Source of the DNA: Xiphophorus maculatus
Taxonomy: Eukaryota > Chordata > Actinopteri > Cyprinodontiformes > Poeciliidae
Length of the DNA: 64,000 bases
Assembly (NCBI RefSeq): GCF_002775205.1
Contig: NC_036458.1
Coordinates: 806,983-870,982 of the forward strand
Direction: 5' to 3'
Below, one piece after another: positions 1 to 11,743 of this stretch (the first letter of the stretch is position 1; each line of letters starts with the position of its first letter). The notes under the pieces are model-generated. The model was not told the origin of the DNA, did not search any database, and saw only the letters and a list, made by a program, of their open reading frames with translations. A program made the translations under genes and the position numbers.

Positions 1-319
1 AGAACAACCTCTAACCCTTCTGTCATGTTGAAGAAGAAATGTTCTCATCTTTCCAACAAAGCTTCAGATGGTTTCGGTAACTCTGCTGTTCTTTATTGTC
101 TCCTTCATGAAGCAGAAAATGATGAAGATGAAACTGAAACTTCTGAGCAGACGCACAAGCGCACCACATAAAATAAATCTCACAAGGAAACAGAGACACA
201 AGACGAACAACCATGCAGACGCACCAAAGGGAAATGAGGGAGACCAAAAACCAACCAGTTTCCTAACTGGAGTACCCAGAAAGAACCCACACACTGACAA
301 ATGGAACAAAATCATATCC

Positions 320-710
320 AATAGTTTGCTAAGCGTCTGCAGCCTGAGCGTTCATATCGCATTTCATCCGACTTTTACTTTGTTCATGTGAGACATGCAT
401 CATGATTCTGCATCAGAAGAAGACAGATGGTAAATCTGGACGTAAAAAAATGTCTGAAAATGATAATAATGACCTGAAATCAGTCTGAGTCAGTGAAGGC
501 ATCGCAACCCAACCCCACCACTCCTGATCCGACTCCACATCCAAACAGAACCCGGTCAGAAGCTGCAGTCAGTGCTCTGCTAAAGGGCGCTGCCGTTAGC
601 TTCCTATCAGCTTGGTGGCCATGCTGTCGCTCTCAACAACCTTAAGATCTATCCAGAGTGCTGCGGCGGCCATCTTTACTGCCGTAAACAGAGGGGGGAT
701 GGCTATGTTC
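320..710. repeat. Dispersed repeat copy A (shares sequence with 34475-34650 and with two satellites)
   Basis: The part from about 330 to 510 resembles 34475-34650: both contain a 'ctgcag-ctgaacg/gagcg' stretch, 'agaagaagacagat', then 'aaatctgga' and finally 'gagtcagtgaa-gcatc'. Further along, 664-690 carries 'ggcggccatctttactgccg', which is the core of the 35-bp satellite at 20226-21341. The two copies therefore look like remnants of one mobile element of unknown class. No coding capacity or clear terminal repeats were seen. Confidence 0.5.
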
Positions 711-3700
711 TTTTTCTGCGCTTCTTTGGGGTCAGAAGCTGTTCACAAAAAATACATTTGGAATTGGACCTGAAGACCTGCTAAGTGAACATGACCGTTC
801 TCCTTCAACCCATCGATGGGGTGAAGTTCCTGCTGCATTTTCCCAACCTGTCTCCTCCTCCAGCCTGAACGTTTGTGCAGCGACCTTGACGTGTCGCTCT
901 GCATCCTTCTGATCAGCTTCCAGTCCTGCTCCCTGATTCCTGCACGCGGAGCGATGAAAGTGACCTCTGGGCGCCTGCAGAAACACTGAGTTCGTCCTTG
1001 ATGTGGCTGCTGTTTGACCACTGAGGCAGGAACACCAACAGGGTTCAAATCCTGCAGATTTTACTGCAGCTCAACACGTCACAGTTACCGCATTGGAATA
1101 TTGGCGAGTCTGCAGTTCATTTTCACCGCAGACTTTAACTTAGTTTTAGTCAATCCTCTTGTCATTTTAGGTTTAGTCTAGATTTAGTCCAATAAGCCTT
1201 CGTACAGATCAGTTGTTTTTCTGGTCTTTTGTTGCTGCAGGGAAAATCATTTCACATATTGATAAAGTAATCAGCATTTCGAAGCACACAGACTAAAAGA
1301 AGCCTTATGAAGAAAAGAAAATCTAAATAGTTTTGAAAAATGAAGTCATCAATATGACAAGCTTTATAGATTAAACCCCACTAGTCATGTTTCCGTCAAC
1401 TGTTTATTTTGTACATTTTGAGGTGTCGCATTAGAAAACGTTGGAAATGGCAAAACTCTAAATAACTTCCTCAATTTTGCAAAAATGTTTTAACTTGAGG
1501 TGGCTTTTGGCTAAGAGAGCTAATGCTCTAAAGAAGTGATGGAAACACATTTACTGATGCAGCAAATGTGTTTCCATCCACTGGTGGGTCTGTGCCTTAC
1601 CAGAGGCACCAAACTCAGAAAATGTCAGTCCACAGCGGCGGTTATGTTAACTGAATATTTTCCATTTTTCTTTAAACGGTGATGGGAAAATTCAACAGAA
1701 GACATCTGAACATCGTCTCTGACCTGCAGACTGAACTAAAAGCATCTTGCTAGGCGGGAGCTGACGAGGCAGTGGAGGCTTTGGAGCATCTGGCAGAGGG
1801 AGTGCATCCTCTCAGAGACTCTTCCCTGCTACTCACTGCTTCAATCTGAGAAATGTTCCCTGATTTCAAAACTTTGGCTGAAGTGATGCTTGTAGTTCCA
1901 GTTGGAAGGGAGGATTTCTTTCTGAGATTTGTGGTTCATGCTAATGTGCAACCTGCGTAGCATCAGCATCTGACGAAATCACACTCTGCTTAGCCTCATT
2001 CCAAACCAGTGACATTTTAAAAGTTCTCTTAAAATTAGCCTGACAACATAGCTTGTGGTTGTTGTTTAAATTGCTTTACTTCCACATGACTAAAATTAAA
2101 TCTGACAGTCTTATTTCATCATTTGTTTCTTTTTTGTATACAAAAATGTAAGTTTTTACTTAGTTTTTATCTCAGAAACTGCAATAAACTCTTTTAATCA
2201 ACCAAGCTCCGCCACGGTGACCAGCAGTTACTCTGGTGTAGATTCGGTCCTCTGGTCAGTTTGACTGGACTTTTTCTCTGGTGGTTTGAAGACGTTTGGC
2301 CCGTCGTCGCCTTTCGGCTGTAGACTTGATGGCTTCACAGCTTGGACTAAAGCTGCAGCTGTTTTATCTGCAGAAACTGAGTGAAATGTTAAAGATGCAT
2401 CTCTGTGTTCTGCAGCTGAGTTGAGACTAAAAACATAAACAAACATTGGGCCGGTTTGACTGCGGCCCGTTGGGTCTGAGCCCAGTCGGCCTCTTCATGA
2501 CTGTTTTAAAGCAACTTCCAGACATCAAACCAACACCAACACACACACTGAGTCATGATCATCAGAAGAAACTAGTGAGCAATGAATGGACGTCTGATTT
2601 GTTTAATATCTTCCATAAAACATGATGAATAGTCAAAAATGTAAAGTACAAACTGAACTGTTTTTAACTTGGTTTTGAATATTTAATTTGTCCTTCAAGG
2701 ACCTTAAAAGGTACAAATAAGCAGATCAGCAGGTAGAGTCTCTACAGCTTTATTTTGAAAGCTTCATACAACAGGAAGTGCAGCAGCTCAATTTGAAAGT
2801 CTGATCGGAGCAATCAAAGTGTCCTTGCATGCCTTACCACAGCAGGTGTGTGTGTGAGTGTGTGTGTTCTCTAAGTAAATAAAGTCAGACGAACTCAGCC
2901 CCGCCCGCCCAGAGCCGCCAGAAGGGCAGAACAAACCAGACCACTTATCCAGGACTGAGCACACACGGCTTTGTTTGGTTTCCATCGTCTGAACCAGGAA
3001 GTCCATTTGTCTCCGTAAAGCAGGAGGAAGCATTTTTATTAGTGGTGGCACTCATTTAACATTTTTAATGGAGTTAATTGCAGGATCTGTAATTAATTGT
3101 CAATAATTTTATTCAAAATCATAGACAAAATGAGCAACATTTTCAATTCAGACTCATTTCTGCTGCTGAATTATTGAATAAATAAACATTGGAGCTAAAA
3201 AACAAAGATATTTATAGTTTTTATTCTGTTCTTCAGGTTCTTCAACCATCAGATTGGAGCAAACTTTTATTCTGTCCATTCATCGTTCCAGAGTTTCAGA
3301 AAGTCCTGATCATTCAAGGAGATTCTTTAGGAAGGCGGACTATGGACGCTCACATTAGTGATAGCTGCTACATTTTTGGCATTAAGATGCTACTTTAGGC
3401 CAGCAAAGCTTCACTGATAGGCTAACTCCTTTTAGCACAACTTGAACACCTGAGTCTTTTCCACCATCCAGTCAGATTGTTTAGAAGCAGAAATGACCCC
3501 CAGTGGGACCAGAGAGAAGCATCTTCGTCGTTCATCACCGTTAGCGGAAGTTGCTTGTGCGCCAGTTTTACAGGCGTACCAGAAACACATGAAGACAAAT
3601 GTTCTGGCCAGAAACTTTGAATGCATTTTTTTATTTTATTTTATTAGATTTAAAATGTATGCAATTAATGAGTAATTCTATATATTTATCAAAATGTATT

Positions 3701-5732
3701 GATCTAATTTCTTAAGGGCTTTGTAATTCATCAGCAAGAATCTATTTTTGATCAAATACCCAATATTTGGCACAATTGTCAACATCAATTGATTGTATTT
3801 GATGAGTGAATCAATAAATGGAGAAATTTGAATCATACTAAATGATTTGCTGGATTGTTGCCTTCATGCTACGGTTCATCCTGTCGGACGGGTCTAAATG
3901 CAATTGTATTCAAAACCATCAGCTTTACTTCTGAGTCGTCCAACTACGTCAGGGAAATTCTGCAGAGGCCTTTTTGTTGAGCGTATTCATTGGATCCACT
4001 GCATTTTGATGTAAATGTGTCTTTACAAGATAGAGGAAGTAAAAACCAGAAACTAGAGAAAAACACGTTCTGGGTTGAAAACATGCTGACAGGGTGTGAT
4101 CACATTTTCAGCCGTTTGTTTCCTCATGTTGTCAGGATGCCTCATGTCACCTCAGATATTCTCCAGCTTTAGGTTTTAATCGTCGTCATTAAACGGTGCT
4201 GCTCTCATCGCCTCAGGCTGCTTTGCTACCGTCTGAACCCAGCAGGGATCAGGACCCTAACCGATCACTCGCTAGCTCTCCTGATATATAATCGTTCAAA
4301 CTCTAATTCAGCTTTCAGATGTTTAAAATCTGCACTGTGATTAATTGAACTTTAAATAATTAAAATTATAGAAATATAATCCCTTTTTAATAAGCTCCAT
4401 GAAACAAACTGAGATGATAACATTTTTAAAATTGTTATTATGGAAACAGAATATAATGGAAGTGCACAACAGTAAATGACTAAGTGCAAATATTATATAA
4501 ATTGGTTTTTCATGTTTTAATTAGAGTGTTTTAAACTAAACTAGAAATTTCTGAAATAATTTGAGCTATGAATGGATTGAATTGGATTGTATATAGATAA
4601 ACTGAATCATTTAAGAATAGTGCAAAGAGCTAGAATAGTTCATTTTATTGGATTTTGCACTGCAACTGATTATTTTAAGAATCAATTATTCTGATTGATT
4701 AATTGGAAAAATGTGAACATTTTGCATGTTTTTCATTTAACCACCTACATTTTTATACAATATTAGAAATACCCCAAGATAGCATCCATTTGCATTGTAC
4801 CTAATTTGACCAAAAATGATTAAAATTGGATGAACTGAGTAGTTTAATTTAATTTCACAAAACTAGCTATCATGAAATAAAAGGGAATTGAAAATGAAAG
4901 CTTAAATTTTAAGGAATTATTAATTTAATTGTTTAATTTGGACTGACTGCTTCATCATGCTTGATGGTACTTGTATGGATTGGACATGAAACTGAACTGA
5001 AACTTTATGAAATATCTATTTACTATACTATGGAAACAACAGCACACATCAGTTGTATTAAACTTACACCTTTGTACTTGTTTATGTGCGGTTCAGGGCC
5101 CAGCACACACAGCTAATTTGTGGGGTCTTGTCACATTGTGGGACCACCAGAAAACTTGTGATATTTCAGTGTGAAAACTCAGTTTATGTCAGGAAATGTC
5201 TTCAGAAATAATAATAAAGTCAGCATCCATCCATCACCAGTGAGTTATGTCCCAGCACAGACCGCCCAACCCCGTCCCAACTCCCCCGTTTTAGTCAATG
5301 AAAATGAAACAGGATATGTGATCACACACTCTGCTGCAAACAAACACAAACGATCCGTCTGTCGCTCCATGTGCACAGATATGGTTTCCAGCTCTTTAAA
5401 ATACTGTCGACATGCGGCTGCAGCAACCAGCAGAACCAGCAAATCAATTATTAATAAGACGAGTATTGATGTTTTAAGAAGCAATGTTTGATATAGCAAT
5501 CAAGGAAACGTCTGTATTTTACAAACCTCTAATGCATGTTGTAGCACTTACATTTGCCCTAGCAATCCCATAATTACATCACTTACAAAACCCTTCAACT
5601 TGGCATGACACTGTCAGACATAGCGACCAGTTAATCAACATTAATTAAAGTGACATTTTAATTATTTTATCAATATTTAATGATGTCTAACATGTTCTAA
5701 AGCCAGACTTTTGGTTTTATTTTCCATTTTTA

Positions 5733-5945
5733 GCCTTGCTTCTGTAAATTTAGTGGCCCTATGGGAAAGTTGTGGGTTTAATTCCAGCTTCCTCCTGCTA
5801 TATATCTGCCTCTGGGCAAAGAAGCTAACACAGAGTTGTGTACTGAACATATCTGGATGAATGAATGTGGCTCTATAGTAAAGAGCTGTAAACTGTCCAT
5901 ATGACTGGAAAGCTCTAGATATATGCAGTCCATTTAACATTTGTG
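5733..5945 (+). mobile_element. SINE-like element fragment
   Basis: The stretch reads 'gtgggtttaattccagcttc', resembling a decayed tRNA B box followed by a body, and ends in 'gcagtccatttaaca'. A second piece of the same family lies at 22825-22925, sharing 'ttccagcttcct' and the 'agtccattt' end. That layout, a tRNA-derived head with a family-specific tail, is the usual fish SINE architecture. The A box is not convincing and target-site duplications were not identified, so the limits are approximate. Confidence 0.45.
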
Positions 5946-8403
5946 ATTTTATCTGTGAAAAGTGCAACAAAATGCTTCACAAAGGCAGTGCATAGAAATT
6001 AAAAACACAAATTTACTTCATGAAGAGGAATGACTGGGTGTGAAATGGTGAAAAGGGAAAGAAAAGGAATGAGTAAGTTCGAAGACAAAAAGTGAGGAAG
6101 ACAAATTGAGAGAATAAATGGAATAGCAGAGAGGGGAATATGTATGAAGGAATAAAAGTGAGTGATTGCAGAGAAATGATGGGATAAGAAAACCCTGAAT
6201 ATGAGGGAGAAACCTAACGAAGACGGAATAAAATCAGGAAAACTGGGATGAGTCGGAGAATCTGATTCACTGTTGGGTTTTGCTGGACGGGAGGAAAAAC
6301 GTCAGTAAATGGAGTTTCTCTGCCAGACACCAGAAGTGATGACCAGCTCTTTACTTTAATCCGCTAAAAAAAGTTCCGTGTTTAAAATTTTAAAATGAGC
6401 TGAAATGATTAATCGATTATAAAATAATCAACTAATTTAATAATTGTTTAATCGTTAACTGGCCAATTAAGAAAGAATTTTATTTGCTGTAGGAATAACT
6501 AACTTAGAGCAGTTTTGTACTTGGTTCAGACTCTCTGTATTAAGCTCCTTTCTCTGTAAAGTTATCAATCAGTTAATCCATAAAATAATCCCAAATAATC
6601 TCTCCACTGTTCCGATGTTCAGTGGAGGCCCGAGCTCCAGATGTGGATTCTAGGAGGATGTTTTAGTTGCAGATGGAAATCTGTTAATTTATTAATTAAT
6701 CGTTGGAATTATCAACAGAATAATCTCTTGTTCTGGCACTTGATTAATTGTCATAATTAGTAGATCTAATGATGGATAATAATCAATAAAGTAATTGATG
6801 ACTAAAATAATTGTCAGTTGAATCCTGGGAGCAGAACACCAAGTAAAGCTAAACTAATCACCACAATAATCAATCAGTTCATGGCCTGATCGATTAAAAT
6901 GAGCTCCGTCATTTCCACGCTGATCGTCACTTTTTGACTTAAAGAGTTTATAATCTATTTTATTTATGGTTTTGGTTGTTTTTTGCATTTTGTTTCTGAA
7001 TGTCGTGTTTCATGTTGGATGTTTCAAATGTTTTCCAGTTCCAGTTTTGAGAGTTTGCGGTGCGTTCTGTCCGTCTCTTCATGCTGCGTGGAGACGGTGC
7101 AGGAAAAGACGCTACAAGCTGCAGACTTTGGTTGAGCAGCAAAGTTTGATTGCAATACTGCAGCCTAAGTCAGCATGACCGAGTTGTGAGGAAATCTTGG
7201 CCCAATCGTAGCGAAATCCTCCTGATCTCTGTCCCTTTTCTAGGACTCTACCCGACACACATTCCCCAAAGTGAACAAATCACCACATTTTTCACGTCTC
7301 CTTTCGGTTCCTGCCGTTTGATTCTCTGATAATACATTTGGAAACCATAGATTAGACTTATTTTTCAAGCTTAATGTCTTTTGACCCTTGACCTGATTGT
7401 TTTCCAAAATCCTCCAGAAAATGTTCCTGTGTGTCTGCAAGTTCTTTACTGACTCAAAGTTTTGTTGGTTTTTGCCAGGACATACTTGCATTTTTGTTTT
7501 TGCTACTATTATTACTTGAAAATGGTCTCAAAACAACAATAATGTTTATCGCAGTTATTGCAGTTTATTGTTCAGTAAAGTCTGTCGTGACGGACCGAAC
7601 AGCCAGATTTTTATTCCCTCTCATGTCAGGCTGTGATGAGGAGGAGGATCTTTCTACTCCGGTCTGTTCAACAGCAACCTGAAGATTTCCAGAACCTGGT
7701 TCAACTTTTCCAGGTTCGGTTTGGAAATCCAATCAGGTTTTTTATATCCAGATCAAATATTTCAAGTCAAAGCCGATCAGTGGAGTGATGAGTAGAGGAA
7801 TCCACAGAGAAAATTTCCTAACTGGACTTTTAATGTAGAGCTCAGAAAAAGAAGCAAGTCTTGGTAGATGATTACTGGAGGAGGAGAAGAAATGAAATGA
7901 AAGATGAGAGAAGCTGCTGAGGGACGGCAGTGCGGTAAACTCTGCTGAGGCCTCGGCTCCACATCCAGCTGCTGATTTACCGATCAGAGGTTATTGATCC
8001 CCCTCGCCCTAACCTCATCCCCCACCCTGACGGAGGGACAGGAGATGAAGAAGAAATGCAACAGAATAGGAATTACTGCTGAACTCGGATCATCTCAACC
8101 TGGATGAACCCACGGGGGGAGGAGGGACCCGCGTGGAGCTGCAGCAGAATGACTGCTTGACGTGATACCCTCCCACCTCCCCAAATACCCCCCCCCATCA
8201 TCAATCCGCCCAAACCGCCAGCATCAGCTGTTCGCTCCAGGCGATCCAGAAACGCCGCATCGCGCCGCGCCGCCCGCGCGTCAAAGCGCCGCTCTCACCC
8301 GGCGCAGAGGCGCACAGTCATAAAATGGGTGAGGCTTTCCTACAAGGAAGGCCTCCCCATCGCCCCCTCCCACCTTCACCCGAGCAGGAGCACGAGGAGA
8401 GCC

Positions 8404-8459
8404 GCATCCATCCATCCATCCATCCATCCATCCAACTGTTCGTCCATCCATCCATCCCT
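8404..8459. repeat. (CATC)n microsatellite
   Basis: Two short runs of CATC/TCCA separated by 'aactgttcg', inside the CpG-rich region downstream of the stx1b start exon. The long reading frames that cross it on both strands are compositional. Confidence 0.9.
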
Positions 8460-9057
8460 CCTCCTCCACATTCCCGCGGCTCTCCATCAGGGAGGCGGCG
8501 GGCTGCCGGATGCGGCCTCCTTCGGTGTAGAAAACAGAAAATCTGCATTTTTTCCTCCCTCGGTCAGATCTCCTCCTCACACGCATGCACGGACACGCAC
8601 GGCCCGAATTAGAATTAGTTCGGATGGGTGCGTTTCAAGCCACGTTCCCGTGATGCATGCAGCTCTAAAACCCGAGCGGCGCGGCGGAGCGACGGCGCGG
8701 CGGCGCTGGGCCTCTGCGTCTAGCCGCTCAAATCCGCCGTCAGAGGCGGAAATCCCGCAAATAATCAGAATAAAAAGAGTCCAAACTGCAGCCACGCATC
8801 ATCCGCTCACACCGCACAGACTCCATTACGGGCTGCAGCACACTCTGTATTCACAGCATGAAAGGCTCCGGGCCGCAGCGCGACCCGAACCCGAACCTCC
8901 GCAGAGCCGCCGGGAACCCGCAGCAGCGCGGGTCCCGCATCCTCCGGCCGCCGCGCTCAGGCAGGCCGAGATGCTGCGGCGGCCCGGGAGGAGGAAGAGG
9001 AGGGGAGGGGAGGAAGATGGAGGCCAGCGGGAGGATGGGAGAGGAAAAGCAGCTTAC

Positions 9058-9087
9058 GCTTCGCAGTTCCGCCGTGCGGTCCTTCAT
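9058..9087 (-). CDS. stx1b: Syntaxin 1B, first coding exon (partial gene)
   Basis: On the minus strand an ATG at 9087 opens the reading MKDRTAELRS and is followed at once by a strong donor, GTAAGC, at 9057-9052. Neuronal syntaxin 1 proteins begin MKDRT-ELR(S/T), and their first coding exon carries only these ten or so codons. Serine at position 10 favours 1B over 1A. Alanine at position 6, where glutamine is usual, is a difference. Syntaxin 1 is the plasma-membrane t-SNARE that pairs with SNAP-25 and synaptobrevin for synaptic vesicle fusion; the SNARE helix and membrane anchor would be in later exons, which are not in the window. The exon sits in a CpG-rich promoter region, as expected for a start exon. 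The match is short, so the identity rests on ten residues plus a correctly placed splice site. Confidence 0.62.
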
Positions 9088-9890
9088 GGCGCCGAGCTGG
9101 CTGCTAGAGTGCGGGGAATCGGCCCTGGTCCGTGCGGGAGGGGGACTGTCCAACACCGGATCCCAGCGGGTCCCTCCGGGCGTCCTCCTCTTCTTCACGG
9201 AGCAGAGATGGCGGGAGGAAGAGCGCGGTGTGACGCGTCTCCGCCTTCTGCTGCTGCTGCTTCGGAGGGGTTTTTATCCGTGCGGTGACGGTGCGTGAAT
9301 CAGCCCTCCTCCTCAGCTCGGTCTGCCTCTTCCTCAGTGGATCTCTCCCCCCTTTCACTCCGCGCCTTTCTCCTCTTCCTCCTCGGTGCGGTCGCAGTGT
9401 GGCCCCGCAGCGCGCAAAGCAGCAGCAGCCCGGCAGGAAAACGGAGCGAGAGAGAGGGGGGAGGGGGGCTGATGGGAGGGGCGGTGATGGGGGGGGGGGT
9501 GGTACTGATGCTGCAGAAAAGGAGAAGGGGAGGGAGGGGGAGATGCGGAGCGGATGGAGAGCGGCGCGCATGCGCTCCCTCCCTTCATCCTCCATCTCTT
9601 CCTGCCCCCCCCCCCCGCAGCAGACTGTTTGCTTTCAGGTGAGAGAGGATCAGCATCAGAGGGAGGACAATCTGTTCACTCTGCTGCCTTATATAGGCAT
9701 GTGCGTGCGCGCGTGCGTGGAAGGGGCGGGTTAAGAGTGGGTGGGGGGAACGACACATGCGCACTAGCTACAACTGGGATCACCTGTTCTGAGTCCGGTC
9801 CAGTTTATTAGGAACACCTGATCAGGTTTTAATGCAAACTCAGATAATCGATCAGTTAGAATAATGATACTCAGCTCATCATGACGTCAC
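9088..9890 (-). promoter_or_regulatory. CpG-rich promoter and 5' UTR region of the minus-strand stx1b-like gene
   Basis: Upstream of the start codon (rightwards on the plus strand) the DNA is GC- and CpG-rich to about 9760. It contains a palindromic NRF1-type site GCGCATGCGC (9566-9575), a minus-strand TATA-like CTATATAA (9689-9696), and a perfect CRE TGACGTCA (9882-9889) about 0.8 kb from the ATG. Runs of G and C near 9490 and 9606 could form non-B structure. NRF1 and CRE sites are common in neuronal promoters. The transcription start was not determined. Confidence 0.5.
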
Positions 9891-9997
9891 CAGGTGACCT
9901 TTGACCCCATCCAATCACTGAACAGATCCTGAGAACAGATCAATGTGTGGATGAGAAAAAACTTTCTCCTGAACAGAAACTGAAGTTATTAAGTAGG

Positions 9998-10822
9998 AAT
10001 GATCTAGAGTTATAGATCTAGAGTTATACTTCTAGCATTACAGATCTAGAGTTATAGATCTAGAGTTATAGATCTAGAGTTACAGATCTAGAGTTATACT
10101 TCTAGCATTACAGATCTAGAGTTATAGATCTAGAGTTATAGATCTAGAGTTATAGATCTAGAGTTACAGATCAGAGTTATACTTCTAGCATTACAGATCT
10201 AGAGTTATACTTCTAGCATTACAGATCTAGAGTTATAGATCTAGAGTTATAGATCTAGCATTACAGATCTATAGTTACAGATCTAGAGTTACAGATCTAG
10301 AGTTATAGATCTAGAGTTATAGATCTATAGTTACAGATATAGCATTACAGATCTAGAGTTATACTTCTAGCATTACAAATCTAGAGTTATACTTCTAGCA
10401 TTACAGATCTAGAGTTATACTTCTAGCATTACAGATCTAGAGTTATAGATCTAGCATTACAGATCTAGAGTTATAGATCTAGCATTACAGATCTAGCATT
10501 ACAGATCTAGAGTTACAGATCTAGAGTTATACTTCTAGCATTACAGATCTAGAGTTATAGATCTAGCATTACAGATCTAGAGTTATAGATCTAGCATTAC
10601 AGATCTAGAGTTACAGATCTAGCATTACAGATCTAGAGTTATACTTCTAGCATTACAGATCTAGAGTTACAGATCTAGCATTACAGATCTAGAGTTACAG
10701 ATCTAGCATTACAGATCTAGAGTTACAGATCTAGAGTTATAGATCTAGCATTACAGCTCTAGAGTTACAGAGCTAGAGTTATAGATCTACAGTTACAGAT
10801 ATAGAGTTATAGATCTAGAGTC
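9998..10822. repeat. 14-bp minisatellite (about 58 copies)
   Basis: Units of the type 'agatctagagttat' alternate with 'acttctagcattac' and 'agatctagcattac'. The unit contains the palindromes AGATCT and TCTAGA, so the array is a dense field of BglII/XbaI-type sites. Variant order is irregular, which suggests repeated unequal exchange rather than one amplification event. Confidence 0.9.
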
Positions 10823-11146
10823 AGCACACACAGCTTCAGGCTGACCTCTGACCTGAACCTTCAGAAACACATAAAGATGGTTACAAAGTCGGCCTTCTGT
10901 CAGCTGAAGAACATTTCCAGGATATATTAAAGATCTGCTGCTGTTGTCATAGCAACCTTCCAGACCTCAAGCTTAATGTCTGGGTCTGGTTCTGGTTCTG
11001 CAGAGTAGAACCAGAACCAAACATGGAAAAGCAGCTTTCAGCTTCAATGCTCCATAAATCTGGAACAAACTTCCAGAAAACTGAAAAACATCCGAAACAC
11101 CAAGTTCCTGTAAATGGAGACTTTAGCGCTGCCTTTGATAAATAAT

Positions 11147-11743
11147 CCATCCATCCATCTTCTTCCTTCTATCCAGGGTCGGGTCGCGGGGTCAGCAGCT
11201 TCAGAAGGGAGGCCCAGACTTCCCTCCCCAGTCTCTTGTTCCAGATCCTCCAGGGGAATCCCGAGGCGTTCCCAGGCCAGCAGAGGAACATCGTCCCTCC
11301 AGTGTGTCCTGGGTTTTCCCCTCCTCCCACTGGGACATGAACTCCTCACCAGGGAGGCGTCCAGGAGGCATCCTGACCAGATGCCCCTCAACTGGCTCCT
11401 CTCGATGTGAAGGAGCAGCGGCTCTACTCTGAGTCCGATGACTGAGCTTCTCTCTCTAAGGGAGAGCCCAGCCACCCTACGGAGAAAACCCATTTCGGCC
11501 GCTTGTATCCGCGATCTCGTTCTTTCGGTCATGACCCAAAGCTCATGACCATAGATGAGGGTGGGAACGTAGATCGACCAGTAAATGGAGAGCTTTGCTT
11601 TTTGGCTCAGCTCTCTCTTCACCACGACGGACCGGTACAGCGCCGCTTGACGGCAGACGCTGCACCAATCTGCCTGTCGATCTCCCGCTCCCTTCTTCCC
11701 CCATTCATGAACAAGATCCCGAGATACTTGAACTCCTCCACTC
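11147..11743 (-). mobile_element. LINE (non-LTR retrotransposon) 3' fragment with target-site duplication
   Basis: The minus strand encodes the C-terminal end of a reverse-transcriptase polyprotein: motifs such as ALYRSVVVKRELS, PTLIYGHELWVMTERTRSR, EPLLLHIERSQLRG and LAWERLGIP are typical of a very common fish LINE, probably of the L2/CR1/Rex type. It is 5'-truncated and carries internal deletions compared with the family as I know it. The 3' end is a short (ATGG)n tail at 11147-11158. A perfect 11-bp direct repeat TGATAAATAAT flanks it (11136-11146 and 11744-11754), which marks a target-primed insertion that has not decayed much. Not a host gene. Confidence 0.88.

Larger units (their letters stand above)
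1..9057 (-). other. Putative first intron of stx1b (minus strand), no exon seen
   Basis: If the start exon at 9058-9087 is read correctly, everything to its left belongs to intron 1 of the same minus-strand gene and the next exon lies outside the window. I looked on the minus strand for the conserved syntaxin exon 2 region (acidic stretch followed by a DRD-FMDEFF-like motif) and did not find it. The stretch is AT-rich, holds a SINE-like copy (about 5733-5945), part of a dispersed element (about 320-710) and a CATC microsatellite (8404-8459), and has only short chance reading frames. Confidence 0.45.

Noticed and set aside
1-8000. Search for syntaxin exons 2 and later on the minus strand
   Set aside because: No match to the conserved syntaxin segments was found by eye.
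8329-9288. 319-codon plus-strand frame in the CpG-rich region
   Set aside because: Proline/arginine/alanine-rich peptide typical of GC-rich DNA, no domain, overlaps the syntaxin-like start exon on the other strand and a CATC repeat.
9104-9595. 163-codon minus-strand frame upstream of the syntaxin-like ATG
   Set aside because: Low-complexity Pro/Ser/Arg peptide from GC-rich 5' UTR or promoter sequence.
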